A DNA stretch of 64,000 bases from Bacteroidota bacterium (GTDB lineage: Bacteria; Bacteroidota; Bacteroidia; Palsa-965): positions 1 through 64,000 of the forward strand of contig PLYR01000125.1 of assembly GCA_003153435.1 (NCBI GenBank). Reading direction: 5' to 3'. The notes under the pieces are model-generated. The model was given only the letters and a program-made list of their open reading frames with translations. It was not told where the DNA came from and searched no databases. This document shows positions 9,224-17,608 of the stretch, piece by piece; the stretch's first letter is position 1, and each line of letters starts with the position of its first letter. The position numbers were made by a program, and so were the translations under genes.

Positions 9224-10174
9224 CTAACTTTTGCTTTTGAAAAAAATATTCTGCTGAAGAGTGAAAAAGAAAGCAGGATCATTATGTGCCCATGACCTGT
9301 TGTAAATAGGTGTTGCAACAGAAAGATCAATCCGTGTATTCGAGTGAATAATAAATTGCACAGAAGGCCTGAACTCTACATAACTTCCTGATTCGAGAGC
9401 CGGAACATGATGGATCATGACCTCTCTTCCGTTTTCAGAAATCACGGCACCATCATAGGCCTTGCATTGAAACTCAGCATAGAGATTAATGTTCGTCTGA
9501 TTATAATTACGGTAGGTACCAGGGTAAACCAGATACCCTAAACTCAGATTCAGATAAGCTGCCTTTCCATAAGATATTGCAACACCAGAAAATGCATCTG
9601 TATAATCCGTAGGCACAATGCCACCTGTATTGATGGATACTGCAAATTTATGAAGGAGCAAGGTAGCAATGAGCCCTGCACCGGCACCACCGTTATCACC
9701 GATCAGTTCCGGCTCCGCTTCATAATGTGCTTCATTTCCACCCGCAAGATCCAGATAAGCCGCCATCCGGAAGTGCCTATGCTCCGAATCGTGACTAAGG
9801 AAACGGTATTTGATATTTACATCCAGAGACTCAAAGAGGTAAGGATAAGGACTTCCACGTTTAACCCCATTGGTGTATGGATTCCCCAGTGAGTCGTGTT
9901 GAATAAATCCTCCTGGAAGCCTAGGACTGTGATGATTTGAAAAACTGAATGTTTCAGTCAGCATCCACTTAGAGGATAGACCGAACATAAACTTATATGC
10001 CTGAAAACTCCGCGTCTGCCCTCCGTCTTCAAAAAATTCGGAAGAAGCTCTGACGGCAAGTACATTCTTCCCAACATTACTAGCTGGATCATTGTGAGGG
10101 AATAATTCCTGAGCACAAATGAAGGAATGGAGAAAACTTGAAAAGAGGAAAAAAAAGAGGAAACGATTCTTCAC
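9224..10174 (-). CDS. Outer-membrane beta-barrel protein, paralogue 1
   Basis: A 316-aa exported protein with a signal peptide (cleavage after 'SFICA') and alternating hydrophobic beta-strands ending in '...TLQQNIFFKSKS', as in an outer-membrane barrel. It is a clear paralogue of the gene at 11200-12180. Both share 'ELFP..(D/E)PAS', 'SNHH' at residues 79-82, 'YPYLF', 'EHRHFRMA/EHSHLRMA', 'AEPxL', 'YGKA' and 'HSN.RID'. The start is GTG at 10174, overlapping the TGA stop of the upstream heavy-metal-domain gene by 4 nt (GTGA), so translation is probably coupled. I do not recognise a named family. The shared histidines invite a metal-ligand hypothesis, which is inference. Confidence 0.8.
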   Translation of the reverse strand: MKNRFLFFFLFSSFLHSFICAQELFPHNDPASNVGKNVLAVRASSEFFEDGGQTRSFQAYKFMFGLSSKWMLTETFSFSNHHSPRLPGGFIQHDSLGNPYTNGVKRGSPYPYLFESLDVNIKYRFLSHDSEHRHFRMAAYLDLAGGNEAHYEAEPELIGDNGGAGAGLIATLLLHKFAVSINTGGIVPTDYTDAFSGVAISYGKAAYLNLSLGYLVYPGTYRNYNQTNINLYAEFQCKAYDGAVISENGREVMIHHVPALESGSYVEFRPSVQFIIHSNTRIDLSVATPIYNRSWAHNDPAFFFTLQQNIFFKSKS

Positions 10175-10698
10175 ATCACTACGAAGTAAATACGCCCGGA
10201 AGGGTTGGGTTTGGACTGAGAAGTCTCCGAATTGATATAAGCCTTATAAGGTTTGTATTCGCTTTTTTTCATGTATTTATCTGCTACGAACACCAGCTGC
10301 TTATCGCCTTTCAGTTCCACAGCATCTGTTCCAAGAATCATATAGGTATCAGAACCGGCCGACCAGGATTTTCCGTTTAAAACCTCATTTGTAAAATGAT
10401 AAGTAGCGGTGACCTTGCCGACAGAAAACCCTGCATCATATACTTTCAACACCAACTGGTCTATAGAAACAGCTTCCCCTGGTTTAAAGGTGATTTCTGC
10501 TATGTTTGAATTCAGGTCCATTTTCACATCCTGTACAAACTTGAGCTGACGAATGGAACGTTCTGTGGCATAAGAACAGGCGGAACATGTCAAACCTACT
10601 ACATTCAGCTTCGCTCCGCTGAACTGAGCCATGGCCGGGAGACAGAGCGTAAGTGCAATACTTAGGATTGCCAACTTTGAAAACAGAAATCTTGTCAT
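10171..10698 (-). CDS. Exported heavy-metal-associated (HMA) domain protein
   Basis: A 175-aa protein with a signal peptide (residues 1-24, '...LCLPAMA') followed directly by an HMA-like fold, 'LNVVGLTCSACSYATERSI'. The metal-binding CxxC is Cys38/Cys41. Known HMA domains bind Cu(I), Zn(II) or related soft metals in cytosolic chaperones, P-type ATPases and MerP. A signal peptide puts this one in the periplasm, as for MerP. Residues beyond about 100 are not recognised. It is translationally coupled to the barrel gene downstream (4-nt overlap) and divergent from the lipoprotein gene at 10817. The metal is unknown. Confidence 0.85.
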   Translation of the reverse strand: MTRFLFSKLAILSIALTLCLPAMAQFSGAKLNVVGLTCSACSYATERSIRQLKFVQDVKMDLNSNIAEITFKPGEAVSIDQLVLKVYDAGFSVGKVTATYHFTNEVLNGKSWSAGSDTYMILGTDAVELKGDKQLVFVADKYMKKSEYKPYKAYINSETSQSKPNPSGRIYFVVM

Positions 10699-10789
10699 AA
10701 CCCAAAGTTATTAATTCATTTCCTAATCTCAAAAAACACCTCACTTATATTATGACAAATATCATCCCAAAAGCGGGGAAAAATATCCT

Positions 10790-10797
10790 TACCTTTG
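10790..10797 (+). promoter_or_regulatory. Putative promoter -7 box TACCTTTG
   Basis: A full TAnnTTTG match ending 19 bp before the ATG at 10817, in the 118-bp divergent gap between the HMA gene and the lipoprotein gene. Confidence 0.45.
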
Positions 10798-10816
10798 ATC
10801 ATCTATCGATCGCTTC

Positions 10817-11200
10817 ATGAAAAAAATTATCGCCCTCTTGTTTCTGGCTTCAGTGGTCCTCGCCTTTAATTCATGCTGCAAAGGGGGATCGGGAGGAAAT
10901 GCCACTTTGAATTGCGCTATTTTCCATCATTCCAAACCTATTCCAGGAGCTACTTTGTATATTAAGTATAACGCCACCGAATTTCCAGGCACCGATGCAT
11001 CCTCGTACAGCGACCATAAAACGGCTGCAAATAATTCAAATGCGATCACCTTTGCCGGGCTTCACTGCGGAGACTACTATCTGTATGGAGTTGGATTCGA
11101 CTCTACACTTGGTCTTCCTGTAACTGGAGGGATCCATTTCCAGATTAAATATTCGGACCGAAGCCATACTGAATCCACCAATGTACCCGTGACTGAATAA
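10817..11200 (+). CDS. Small lipoprotein of unknown function
   Basis: A 127-aa protein with a short hydrophobic leader and a lipobox-like 'AFNSC' with Cys20, so it is probably lipid-anchored. The mature part begins 'CCKGGSGG' and looks like a single beta-sandwich, with 'KPIPGATLYIKY' reminiscent of carboxypeptidase-regulatory or transthyretin-like domains; this family match is tentative. Its TAA stop overlaps the ATG of the following barrel gene by one base (TAATG), mirroring the HMA-barrel coupling on the other strand. Several His and Cys residues are present. Confidence 0.7.
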   Translation: MKKIIALLFLASVVLAFNSCCKGGSGGNATLNCAIFHHSKPIPGATLYIKYNATEFPGTDASSYSDHKTAANNSNAITFAGLHCGDYYLYGVGFDSTLGLPVTGGIHFQIKYSDRSHTESTNVPVTE

Positions 11201-12180
11201 TGTACCGGAGATTAATTATCATCGTTGCTTTTGGTCTTTCCTTTCAGGGAATCCTATGTTCACAGGAACTGTTTCCTACTTCAGAGCCAGCAAGTACCAT
11301 ACCCAAAGGTGTGATCGGAACAAGACTCACAACAGAATCTTATAAAGAAGTTTCGATATACAGAAACCTTGCTTCCGCAAGACTCATGTATGGCTTGTTC
11401 TCCAACTTAACAGTCATGGCTAATTTTACGGAATCTAACCACCACGGTGTTGATTTCCCTTCCGGCCTTGCTACACATACTCATAATGGCAACAAGTCTG
11501 TCTTCAGCAGCGGAAACTTTCAGAGAGGACTCGTTTATCCTTATCTCTTTACTGGTATAGATCTCTATGCAAAATTCCGCTTCTTTAACAGAGATGGTGA
11601 GCATAGTCATCTGCGGATGGCTCTGTATGGAGAGTGGTCGAATGTAAGTGTCGCTCATGATGAAGCTGAACCTACACTTCTTGATGATACAAAAGGCTAT
11701 GGCGGGGGACTCATCATTACGGTATTAAAGAATCATTTGGCTATTTCTTTAACAAGCGGAGTTATAATCCCGGGTTCATACGACGGCATGTCACCTGATC
11801 CGCTGGGAGGACCAGATGTACCTACCACACTTACCTATGGTAAGGCTGTAAAATATGATCTTTCAATCGGATACCTTTTATTCCCTGCCAAGTACCATAA
11901 CTACGACGAACCCAATATCAATGTATATCTGGAATTCAAAGGCAAATCATATGGAGAGGCTTCCATCGTCCAATATGGAATCAAACCAGTACCTATTCAG
12001 ACTCCTCTACTCCAGGCCGGCAATTATGTAGACCTGTTTCCGGGTATTCAAACCATTCTTCATTCCAATATGCGGATCGATTTTTGTGTGGGTTTTCCTG
12101 TAATCAACCAGAGTTATGCCCATTTTTACCCGGTTTATATGTTCGGAATTCAGCGGTATTTTTACCTCCATAAAAAGTAG
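11200..12180 (+). CDS. Outer-membrane beta-barrel protein, paralogue 2
   Basis: A 326-aa exported protein with signal peptide (residues 1-21, ending 'ILCSQ') and a barrel-like strand pattern to the C-terminal '...GIQRYFYLHKK'. It is paralogous along its whole length to the barrel at 9224-10174, sharing 'SNHH' (79-82), 'GLVYPYLF', 'DGEHSHLRMALY', 'AHDEAEPTL' and 'HSNMRIDF'. It is coupled by TAATG to the lipoprotein gene upstream. The two barrel units lie back to back, which suggests duplication followed by exchange of the small partner. The substrate is unknown. Confidence 0.8.
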   Translation: MYRRLIIIVAFGLSFQGILCSQELFPTSEPASTIPKGVIGTRLTTESYKEVSIYRNLASARLMYGLFSNLTVMANFTESNHHGVDFPSGLATHTHNGNKSVFSSGNFQRGLVYPYLFTGIDLYAKFRFFNRDGEHSHLRMALYGEWSNVSVAHDEAEPTLLDDTKGYGGGLIITVLKNHLAISLTSGVIIPGSYDGMSPDPLGGPDVPTTLTYGKAVKYDLSIGYLLFPAKYHNYDEPNINVYLEFKGKSYGEASIVQYGIKPVPIQTPLLQAGNYVDLFPGIQTILHSNMRIDFCVGFPVINQSYAHFYPVYMFGIQRYFYLHKK

Positions 12181-12225
12181 GCAATTTGCATCTGCTATGC
12201 TTATCCGATCTTCTCTTTTTATGAC

Positions 12226-12233
12226 TACCTTTG
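12226..12233 (+). promoter_or_regulatory. Putative promoter -7 box TACCTTTG, near-leaderless
   Basis: A full TAnnTTTG match only 8 bp before the ATG at 12242. Transcription would begin within a few bases of the start codon, and no ribosome-binding site can fit. Confidence 0.4.
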
Positions 12234-12241
12234 TAACATAA

Positions 12242-12577
12242 ATGAATCGCCTCCGCAAACCGATAGCTCTCTTCCTCATTCTGGTATTATGTTTTTACAT
12301 AGTTCCAAAAGAGTTTATCCATGAGCTTTATGGGCATACGGATACAACCGATTCTGCAGCGGAATCCTCTTCCACTGCAAAATCACCACTTTCTCTCAGC
12401 TCCCAGCATACGCATTGTGAATTACTGAATTTTGAGACGACAGTTTTTTATACTCAGGATAACCAACCTGTAATTGCCGTTCAGGCAATCGCTTTTTATT
12501 TCCAGTCCCCAACCCATGACAATTCCATACGAAACTGTCATGCCTTTATCTCTCTCCGCGGCCCTCCAAATTGCTGA
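12242..12577 (+). CDS. Small exported His/Cys protein upstream of a TonB-dependent receptor
   Basis: A 111-aa protein with an N-terminal hydrophobic leader ('PIALFLILVLCFYIVP'). It then has 'KEFIHELYGHTDT', 'QHTHCELLNF' and the C-terminal 'LRGPPNC'. Small proteins with an H..H-D-T segment, an HxHC motif and a terminal RGPP are, from memory, common just before TonB-dependent receptor genes in Bacteroidota; none has a function I can name. The clustered His and Cys suggest periplasmic metal binding (inference). It lies 75 bp upstream of the receptor gene and probably opens a four-gene operon running to 17070. Confidence 0.7.
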   Translation: MNRLRKPIALFLILVLCFYIVPKEFIHELYGHTDTTDSAAESSSTAKSPLSLSSQHTHCELLNFETTVFYTQDNQPVIAVQAIAFYFQSPTHDNSIRNCHAFISLRGPPNC

Positions 12578-12652
12578 GTTTCAGAATTCCTTGCGGAAGG
12601 ATCTTCTTCATTCCGGATGCTCCAGATTCTATAACTTTTAAATCATCAGCAA

Positions 12653-15163
12653 ATGAAAAATATTCTATATTTTTTAAATCTCTTTATGCTGCTTTCTGTC
12701 GGAAAAGAGAGTGTCGCAGGAATAGATTCCAGAATCCACTCTGCTTATCCAGAAGCAGGTAAAACAACTTTATCAGGCAAAGTAACCGACAAAAGCACAC
12801 AACAGCCCTTGCCCGGCGCTACTCTTTATATAGAAGAACTTAAAAGCGGGGCCGCTACCAATGCGGATGGCTTATATTTGATTAAAGACCTGCCTCAGAT
12901 TAAAGTCGTTCTCCAGGTTAAGTGCCTTGGCTACAAAACACTCCTCGTTAATATTGACTTGACACAGGTAAAAACCAAGGATTTCGAACTCGAACCGGCC
13001 ATTACCGAAGTGAATGAAGTGGTCATTACAGGGATGTCAAAAAACACAGAGATCAAAAGAAGTCCTGTGCCTATTGTAGTGGTGGACCAGAAATACCTTC
13101 AACAAAATCTAGGCACGAACGTGATCGACGGGATCAGTCATGTTCCCGGAATCAATGCGGTGACTACAGGACCCAATGTTTCCAAACCTTTTATCCGTGG
13201 ACTAGGTTACAACCGCGTACTAACGCTTTTTGATGGGGTCCGACAGGAAGGACAACAATGGGGTGATGAACATGGGATTGAAGTGGATGAATACGGAGTA
13301 GACCGGATTGAAATCATCAAAGGGCCGGCAAGCCTCACCTACGGTTCAGATGCAATGGCCGGTGTAGTCAATCTGCTGCCTCCACATCCGGCATTACCCG
13401 GAAGAATAGACGGAGAATTCTTCAATAACTATCAAAGCAATAACGGCCTCATCGGAAACTCCCTGATGCTTCAGGGCAACCAACAAGGGTTGGTATGGAG
13501 AGCAAGGGTTTCTCATAAGATGGCCACTAATTACGAAAACCCGATTGATGGACATGTCTACGGCACTGCATATCAGGAAACAGATGCAAGTGCATTTGTG
13601 GGATTGAATAAGGAATGGGGCTATTCCCACCTAAGCTTAACTGCTTATGACGACCTTCAGGAAATTCCCGATGGCAGCAGGGACTCTATCTCCCGCAAAT
13701 TCACTAAACAGATTACAGAAGCCGATACTTTTCGTCCTATCGTTTCGGATGCCGAACTGAAGGAATATAAAATTGCTATCCTTCACCAGCATGTACAGCA
13801 TTACCGCGTGTACTCCTCCAACAGTTTTGTGGTGGGAGAAGGCAAGCTTGAAGTGGGAGCCGGATTTCAGGAAAGCATCCGAAGGGAGTATGATCATCCC
13901 CAGGCCCCCGATGTGGCCGGTTTGTACTTGGTGCTTCAGACCTTTAATTACGATCTTAAATACCATCTTCCAGAATGGAAAGGATTTGAAGGCACGATAG
14001 GAGTGAACGGAATGTATCAGGAGAATGTTAATAAAGGAACAAATTTTATTATTCCTGATTACAATGAATTTGATATCGGGCCTTTTGCCTTTGTCAAGAA
14101 ATCATTTAATAAACTAGATATAAGCGGGGGTGTACGCTATGATAACCGCTCTTTCTCGAACACTGGAATGTATGTAAGACCTGACCCTGTAACCGGGTTC
14201 AGCACTCAGGTGCATACTCCCGACACTGCAGGTGCATCTCATCCTTTTTCAGATTACAAGCATACCTTCAGCGGGGTTTCAGCTAGCATTGGAGCTACCT
14301 ATATATTCTCTGACAATATTTCTTTAAAAGCGAACGTAGCCAGAGGTTACCGGGCTCCGAACATTTCTGAAATATCTGCCAACGGAGTTCACCCCGGCAC
14401 CAACCTTTATCAGATTGGCAATCCTGATTTTCAGCCTGAGTTCAGTCTTCAGGAAGATATCGGCTTGTTTCTTTATACCAAGCACGTTTCAGGCAGTATC
14501 GAATTGTTTAATAACAATATAAGCAACTATATTTTCGATCAGAAGTTACAGGGAGCAAATGGAAAGGATTCTGTGATCATTGCAGGAAACCAGACTTTTA
14601 AATACCAGGCAGTCAATGCACAGCTATACGGAGGTGAGTTAAGCATTGATCTGCATCCCCATCCTCTCGACTGGCTTCACTTTGAAAATGCTTTGTCAGT
14701 TATTTATGCAGTGAATAAAGGAGCTGCAGGAATTCAGATTCCTGATGATGCTAAATACCTTCCTTTTATCCCCCCTCTGCATACCCGCTCTGAACTTCTC
14801 GCTGAGTTCAAGAAAAAATTCAAACACTTTGCAGGCACCTTTGTTCAGTTTGGAGTTGAATATTATGCCAAACAGGACCGGGCTTTTACAGCTTACAATA
14901 CCGAAACACCCACTCCTGCTTATACGCTAATGAATGCCGGAATTGGAACTACCATCACCCGTGTTTCAGGTACAACACTTTTCAGGATTTCACTTCAGGG
15001 AAATAACCTCGGAGATGTTGCTTATCAAAGCCATCTCAGCAGACTGAAATATTTTGAACCCTACCCGAACAACGGATCCGGACATGCTGGAATCTATGAT
15101 ATGGGAAGAAACATCAGTGTCAAGCTGACTATTCCATTCGATGTTCAGAAGCCTAAAGCCTGA
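12653..15163 (+). CDS. TonB-dependent outer-membrane receptor
   Basis: An 836-aa active-transport receptor. Order: signal peptide (about 1-22), a carboxypeptidase-regulatory-like beta-sandwich (about 40-120, 'LSGKVTDKSTQQPLPGATL'), the plug domain (about 130-240, 'FIRGLGYNRVLTLFDGVRQ' then 'DRIEIIKGPASLTYGSDAM'), and a C-terminal 22-stranded barrel ending '...GRNISVKLTIPF'. No SusD partner follows, so a polysaccharide system is unlikely. The compact plug and the flanking HMA, His/Cys and cytochrome-like genes are more consistent with a metal or cofactor substrate, but substrate cannot be read from sequence. It is followed after 33 bp by the cytochrome/propeller gene. Confidence 0.93.
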   Translation: MKNILYFLNLFMLLSVGKESVAGIDSRIHSAYPEAGKTTLSGKVTDKSTQQPLPGATLYIEELKSGAATNADGLYLIKDLPQIKVVLQVKCLGYKTLLVNIDLTQVKTKDFELEPAITEVNEVVITGMSKNTEIKRSPVPIVVVDQKYLQQNLGTNVIDGISHVPGINAVTTGPNVSKPFIRGLGYNRVLTLFDGVRQEGQQWGDEHGIEVDEYGVDRIEIIKGPASLTYGSDAMAGVVNLLPPHPALPGRIDGEFFNNYQSNNGLIGNSLMLQGNQQGLVWRARVSHKMATNYENPIDGHVYGTAYQETDASAFVGLNKEWGYSHLSLTAYDDLQEIPDGSRDSISRKFTKQITEADTFRPIVSDAELKEYKIAILHQHVQHYRVYSSNSFVVGEGKLEVGAGFQESIRREYDHPQAPDVAGLYLVLQTFNYDLKYHLPEWKGFEGTIGVNGMYQENVNKGTNFIIPDYNEFDIGPFAFVKKSFNKLDISGGVRYDNRSFSNTGMYVRPDPVTGFSTQVHTPDTAGASHPFSDYKHTFSGVSASIGATYIFSDNISLKANVARGYRAPNISEISANGVHPGTNLYQIGNPDFQPEFSLQEDIGLFLYTKHVSGSIELFNNNISNYIFDQKLQGANGKDSVIIAGNQTFKYQAVNAQLYGGELSIDLHPHPLDWLHFENALSVIYAVNKGAAGIQIPDDAKYLPFIPPLHTRSELLAEFKKKFKHFAGTFVQFGVEYYAKQDRAFTAYNTETPTPAYTLMNAGIGTTITRVSGTTLFRISLQGNNLGDVAYQSHLSRLKYFEPYPNNGSGHAGIYDMGRNISVKLTIPFDVQKPKA

Positions 15164-15196
15164 GTCAAAAGGGCTTAATTTCGTAACTTTATAAAT

Positions 15197-16666
15197 GTGA
15201 AACGGTTCGTCCTTCTCGTTTTTATGCTCTCGCCTGCACTTTTTTTTCAAACCTGCAGGCATGATGATCCTGTGCTTGAAAACGCAGGGTACCCTAATTC
15301 GGTTGGGAAAATAATTGCAGGTAAATGTGCCGTCCCCGGTTGTCATAACTCCCAGAGCGCTGGAGCAGCTTCCGGCCTTGATCTTACCTCCTGGACGACT
15401 ATGTTTTTGGGTGACCGGAGCGGAAATGCAGTTACCATTCCATTCTCGCATAAATTCAGTACTACTTTTCTGTTCACCAACACCTTCCCCGATATGGGCA
15501 TAAGTACCATCCGTCCGACCATGCCTGTGAACGGAGCCCCCCTCTCCCGTGATGAAGAGGTGACATTAAGAAACTGGATTGATCAGGGTGCACCCGATCG
15601 AAACGGATTCATAAAATTTTCAGATAACCCAAGTCGCAAAAAATTCTACGTCGCAAATCAGGGTTGTGATGTAGTCACTGTATTTGATGAAGCGTCCTTA
15701 CTGCCGATGCGATATATCCCCATCGGTATCGGATCTCCTCATGATACTCCACATAATGTGAAGGTATCACCCGACGGGCAATCCTGGTATGTATGTTTCC
15801 TGGGTTACCCGTATCTTCAGAAATACAGCACTGCAGATGACCATTATGAAGGGGAGGCTTATCTGGGTTATGATGCTTACAATACTTTCACCATAACCAG
15901 TGATTCAAAAAAAGCATTTGTCGTTGGTTATAATGAAGGCAAGCTTGATGAAGTCGACCTCAACACCATGACTTCAATGGACACGCTAAATATAGGACAG
16001 AGCTATATGCACACCATTCTGCTGAACCCGGCTAATAATGCGCTTTACATAACAGTATCCTATGGAAATTATATTTTGCGGATATTTCCCTCTATAGATA
16101 GTCTCGCCAATTATAGCACGGTAGAGCTCGACGGCTCTCACACCCCTTCTTCCACAACCTTACACCGAATGGACGCCCACGACATGATCTTTTCTCCGGA
16201 TGGAAGCAAATATTTTGTCACTTGCCAGACCAGCAACGAAGTGGTCGTCATGAATGCCTCCAATGATGCCCTGCTTCAGCGAATTCAACTGCCTCCTTTT
16301 TCCAAACCGCAGGACCTGAGTGTCAGCGCTTCGAAGAACCTTGTATTTGTTACCTGTATGGAAGATACCATTTCTTTCCCTGGCATGAGAGGATCGGTGT
16401 TTCCAATTAATATGAGCAGTTTTCAATTGCTTCCACCAATCAATGTAGGATTTCAACCGCATGGACTAAGCGTAGATGATGTGAAAGGACTCGTCTACGT
16501 AGCCAACCGGAATATCGATCCAAATGGGCCTGCCCCCCATCATACTACCGATTGCGGTGGAAGGAATGGCTACCTGACAATCATTGATCTCAACACCTTG
16601 AATTTATTACCGGGGAAGAAAGTTGAACTTGCCAGTGATCCTTACTCTGTTTCAATCCGTAATTAA
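15197..16666 (+). CDS. Cytochrome-c-like/YVTN beta-propeller lipoprotein
   Basis: A 489-aa envelope protein starting at GTG 15197. The leader ends at a plausible lipidated Cys20 ('FFQTCRHDD'). Residues about 35-135 resemble a c-type cytochrome with a CX4CH motif (Cys44, Cys49, His50 in 'KCAVPGCHN') and a candidate distal ligand Met109 in 'RPTMPVNGAPLS' before 'LRNWIDQGAP'. Residues about 145-489 form a seven-bladed YVTN-type propeller ('KKFYVANQGCDVVTVFD', 'NNALYITVSYGNYILRI', 'GLVYVANRN'). Heme attachment at CX4CH is unproven. It follows the receptor gene and its TAA overlaps the ATG of the DCC gene (TAATG), so all three are likely co-transcribed. Confidence 0.82.
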   Translation: MKRFVLLVFMLSPALFFQTCRHDDPVLENAGYPNSVGKIIAGKCAVPGCHNSQSAGAASGLDLTSWTTMFLGDRSGNAVTIPFSHKFSTTFLFTNTFPDMGISTIRPTMPVNGAPLSRDEEVTLRNWIDQGAPDRNGFIKFSDNPSRKKFYVANQGCDVVTVFDEASLLPMRYIPIGIGSPHDTPHNVKVSPDGQSWYVCFLGYPYLQKYSTADDHYEGEAYLGYDAYNTFTITSDSKKAFVVGYNEGKLDEVDLNTMTSMDTLNIGQSYMHTILLNPANNALYITVSYGNYILRIFPSIDSLANYSTVELDGSHTPSSTTLHRMDAHDMIFSPDGSKYFVTCQTSNEVVVMNASNDALLQRIQLPPFSKPQDLSVSASKNLVFVTCMEDTISFPGMRGSVFPINMSSFQLLPPINVGFQPHGLSVDDVKGLVYVANRNIDPNGPAPHHTTDCGGRNGYLTIIDLNTLNLLPGKKVELASDPYSVSIRN

Positions 16667-17070
16667 TGAAGAAAGAGGAAAAGATTATTGTACTCTTTGA
16701 TGGTGTCTGCAACTTTTGCAATGCGACAGTTAACTTCATTCTTCTCAGAAACAGGAAAGACCGTTTTCGTTTTGCGGCTCTTCAGTCGGATATTGGAAAG
16801 AAATTGCTGAAGGAATACCACCTTCCGGCAGATAACAACTCCATCGTAGTTATCTCAAACGGAAAAGTCTACCGGCAATCTGCGGCTATTTTGATAATCA
16901 CACGGAACCTTAGCGGGGCCTGGTCCCTATTATATGTTTTTGTAATCATTCCTCCTTTTATCAGGAATGGGCTCTACCGTTGGTTTGCACGCAACCGTTA
17001 CAAATGGTTTGGGAAAACAGAGCTTTGTATGATTCCGGATGAAAACGTAAGGAACAAATTTTTAGTCTGA
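16666..17070 (+). CDS. DCC-family (DUF393) thiol-disulfide oxidoreductase-like protein
   Basis: A 134-aa protein with the family signature 'VLFDGVCNFCNATVNFI', whose DGxCxxC gives the 'DCC' name; the CxxC is Cys15/Cys18. A further conserved block is 'YRQSAAILIITRNL', and a hydrophobic segment near residues 90-105 may touch the membrane. The family is predicted to be a thioredoxin-like redox protein, but no substrate is established. Its start overlaps the stop of the cytochrome/propeller gene by one base, so it ends the receptor operon and could serve cysteine or heme-site redox there (inference). No signal peptide. Confidence 0.88.
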   Translation: MKKEEKIIVLFDGVCNFCNATVNFILLRNRKDRFRFAALQSDIGKKLLKEYHLPADNNSIVVISNGKVYRQSAAILIITRNLSGAWSLLYVFVIIPPFIRNGLYRWFARNRYKWFGKTELCMIPDENVRNKFLV

Positions 17071-17076
17071 GCGTTT

Positions 17077-17517
17077 TCATTTAATTGAAGGTATTTCGAG
17101 GGTCAAAATCTTCTTTTTATAATCAATCACTGCATTGTATTTTTTCAACATATCTCCTCCAATAACTCCGTCAATTGCTTTCATGTTCATTTCTTCATAG
17201 GAGGCATTAACATGACTTAGATCAAGCACAATGACCTTGAGTCTACGAAGCAAAATTTCACCAAATTCAAATTCATCGATGACAACAGAATGGCTTTCCA
17301 TTGAACTTGTGCCAAGGCCTGTACTCTTGTTATCACCCTGCTTGAGTTTAGGATCCGGAATGAATCTTTCAATCCTTGTTTTATCGAAGACTGTATTGGA
17401 GGCTCCTGTATCAACAATCAAAATGCCGGGTTTATGGTTTATCCTGAGTTTAATGAGGAGGTGCACTCCGCTATTGTTCAATCTGACAAATTTGATTTTT
17501 ATGGTCGTTTTTTTCAT
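17077..17517 (-). CDS. Retropepsin-like aspartic protease domain protein
   Basis: A 146-aa single-domain protein. The active-site motif is 'LIVDTGASNTVFD' (DTGA near residue 38), followed by a flap region rich in Gly/Ser. The typical closing segment is 'IDGVIGGDMLKKYNAVIDY'. One lobe only means it would act as a homodimer, like retroviral proteases. There is no signal peptide, so the product is probably cytoplasmic; substrates of bacterial members are mostly unknown. It lies downstream of mdh, behind the mdh terminator, and converges with the DCC gene 6 bp away. Confidence 0.85.
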   Translation of the reverse strand: MKKTTIKIKFVRLNNSGVHLLIKLRINHKPGILIVDTGASNTVFDKTRIERFIPDPKLKQGDNKSTGLGTSSMESHSVVIDEFEFGEILLRRLKVIVLDLSHVNASYEEMNMKAIDGVIGGDMLKKYNAVIDYKKKILTLEIPSIK

Positions 17518-17548
17518 CCGGATTGATTTGAGAATAAACCTTTAAAAT

Positions 17549-17593
17549 AAAAAAACCCCGGAACTCATACTTGATAGAGGTTCCAGGGTTTTT
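17549..17593 (-). terminator. Intrinsic terminator of mdh
   Basis: The minus strand reads AAAAACCCTGGAAC, a 15-nt loop, then GTTCCGGGGTTTTTTT. The stem is 13 of 14 bp paired and runs into seven T. It sits 16 bp after the mdh stop. Confidence 0.85.
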
Positions 17594-17608
17594 CAGGAAG
17601 TAAAATAA

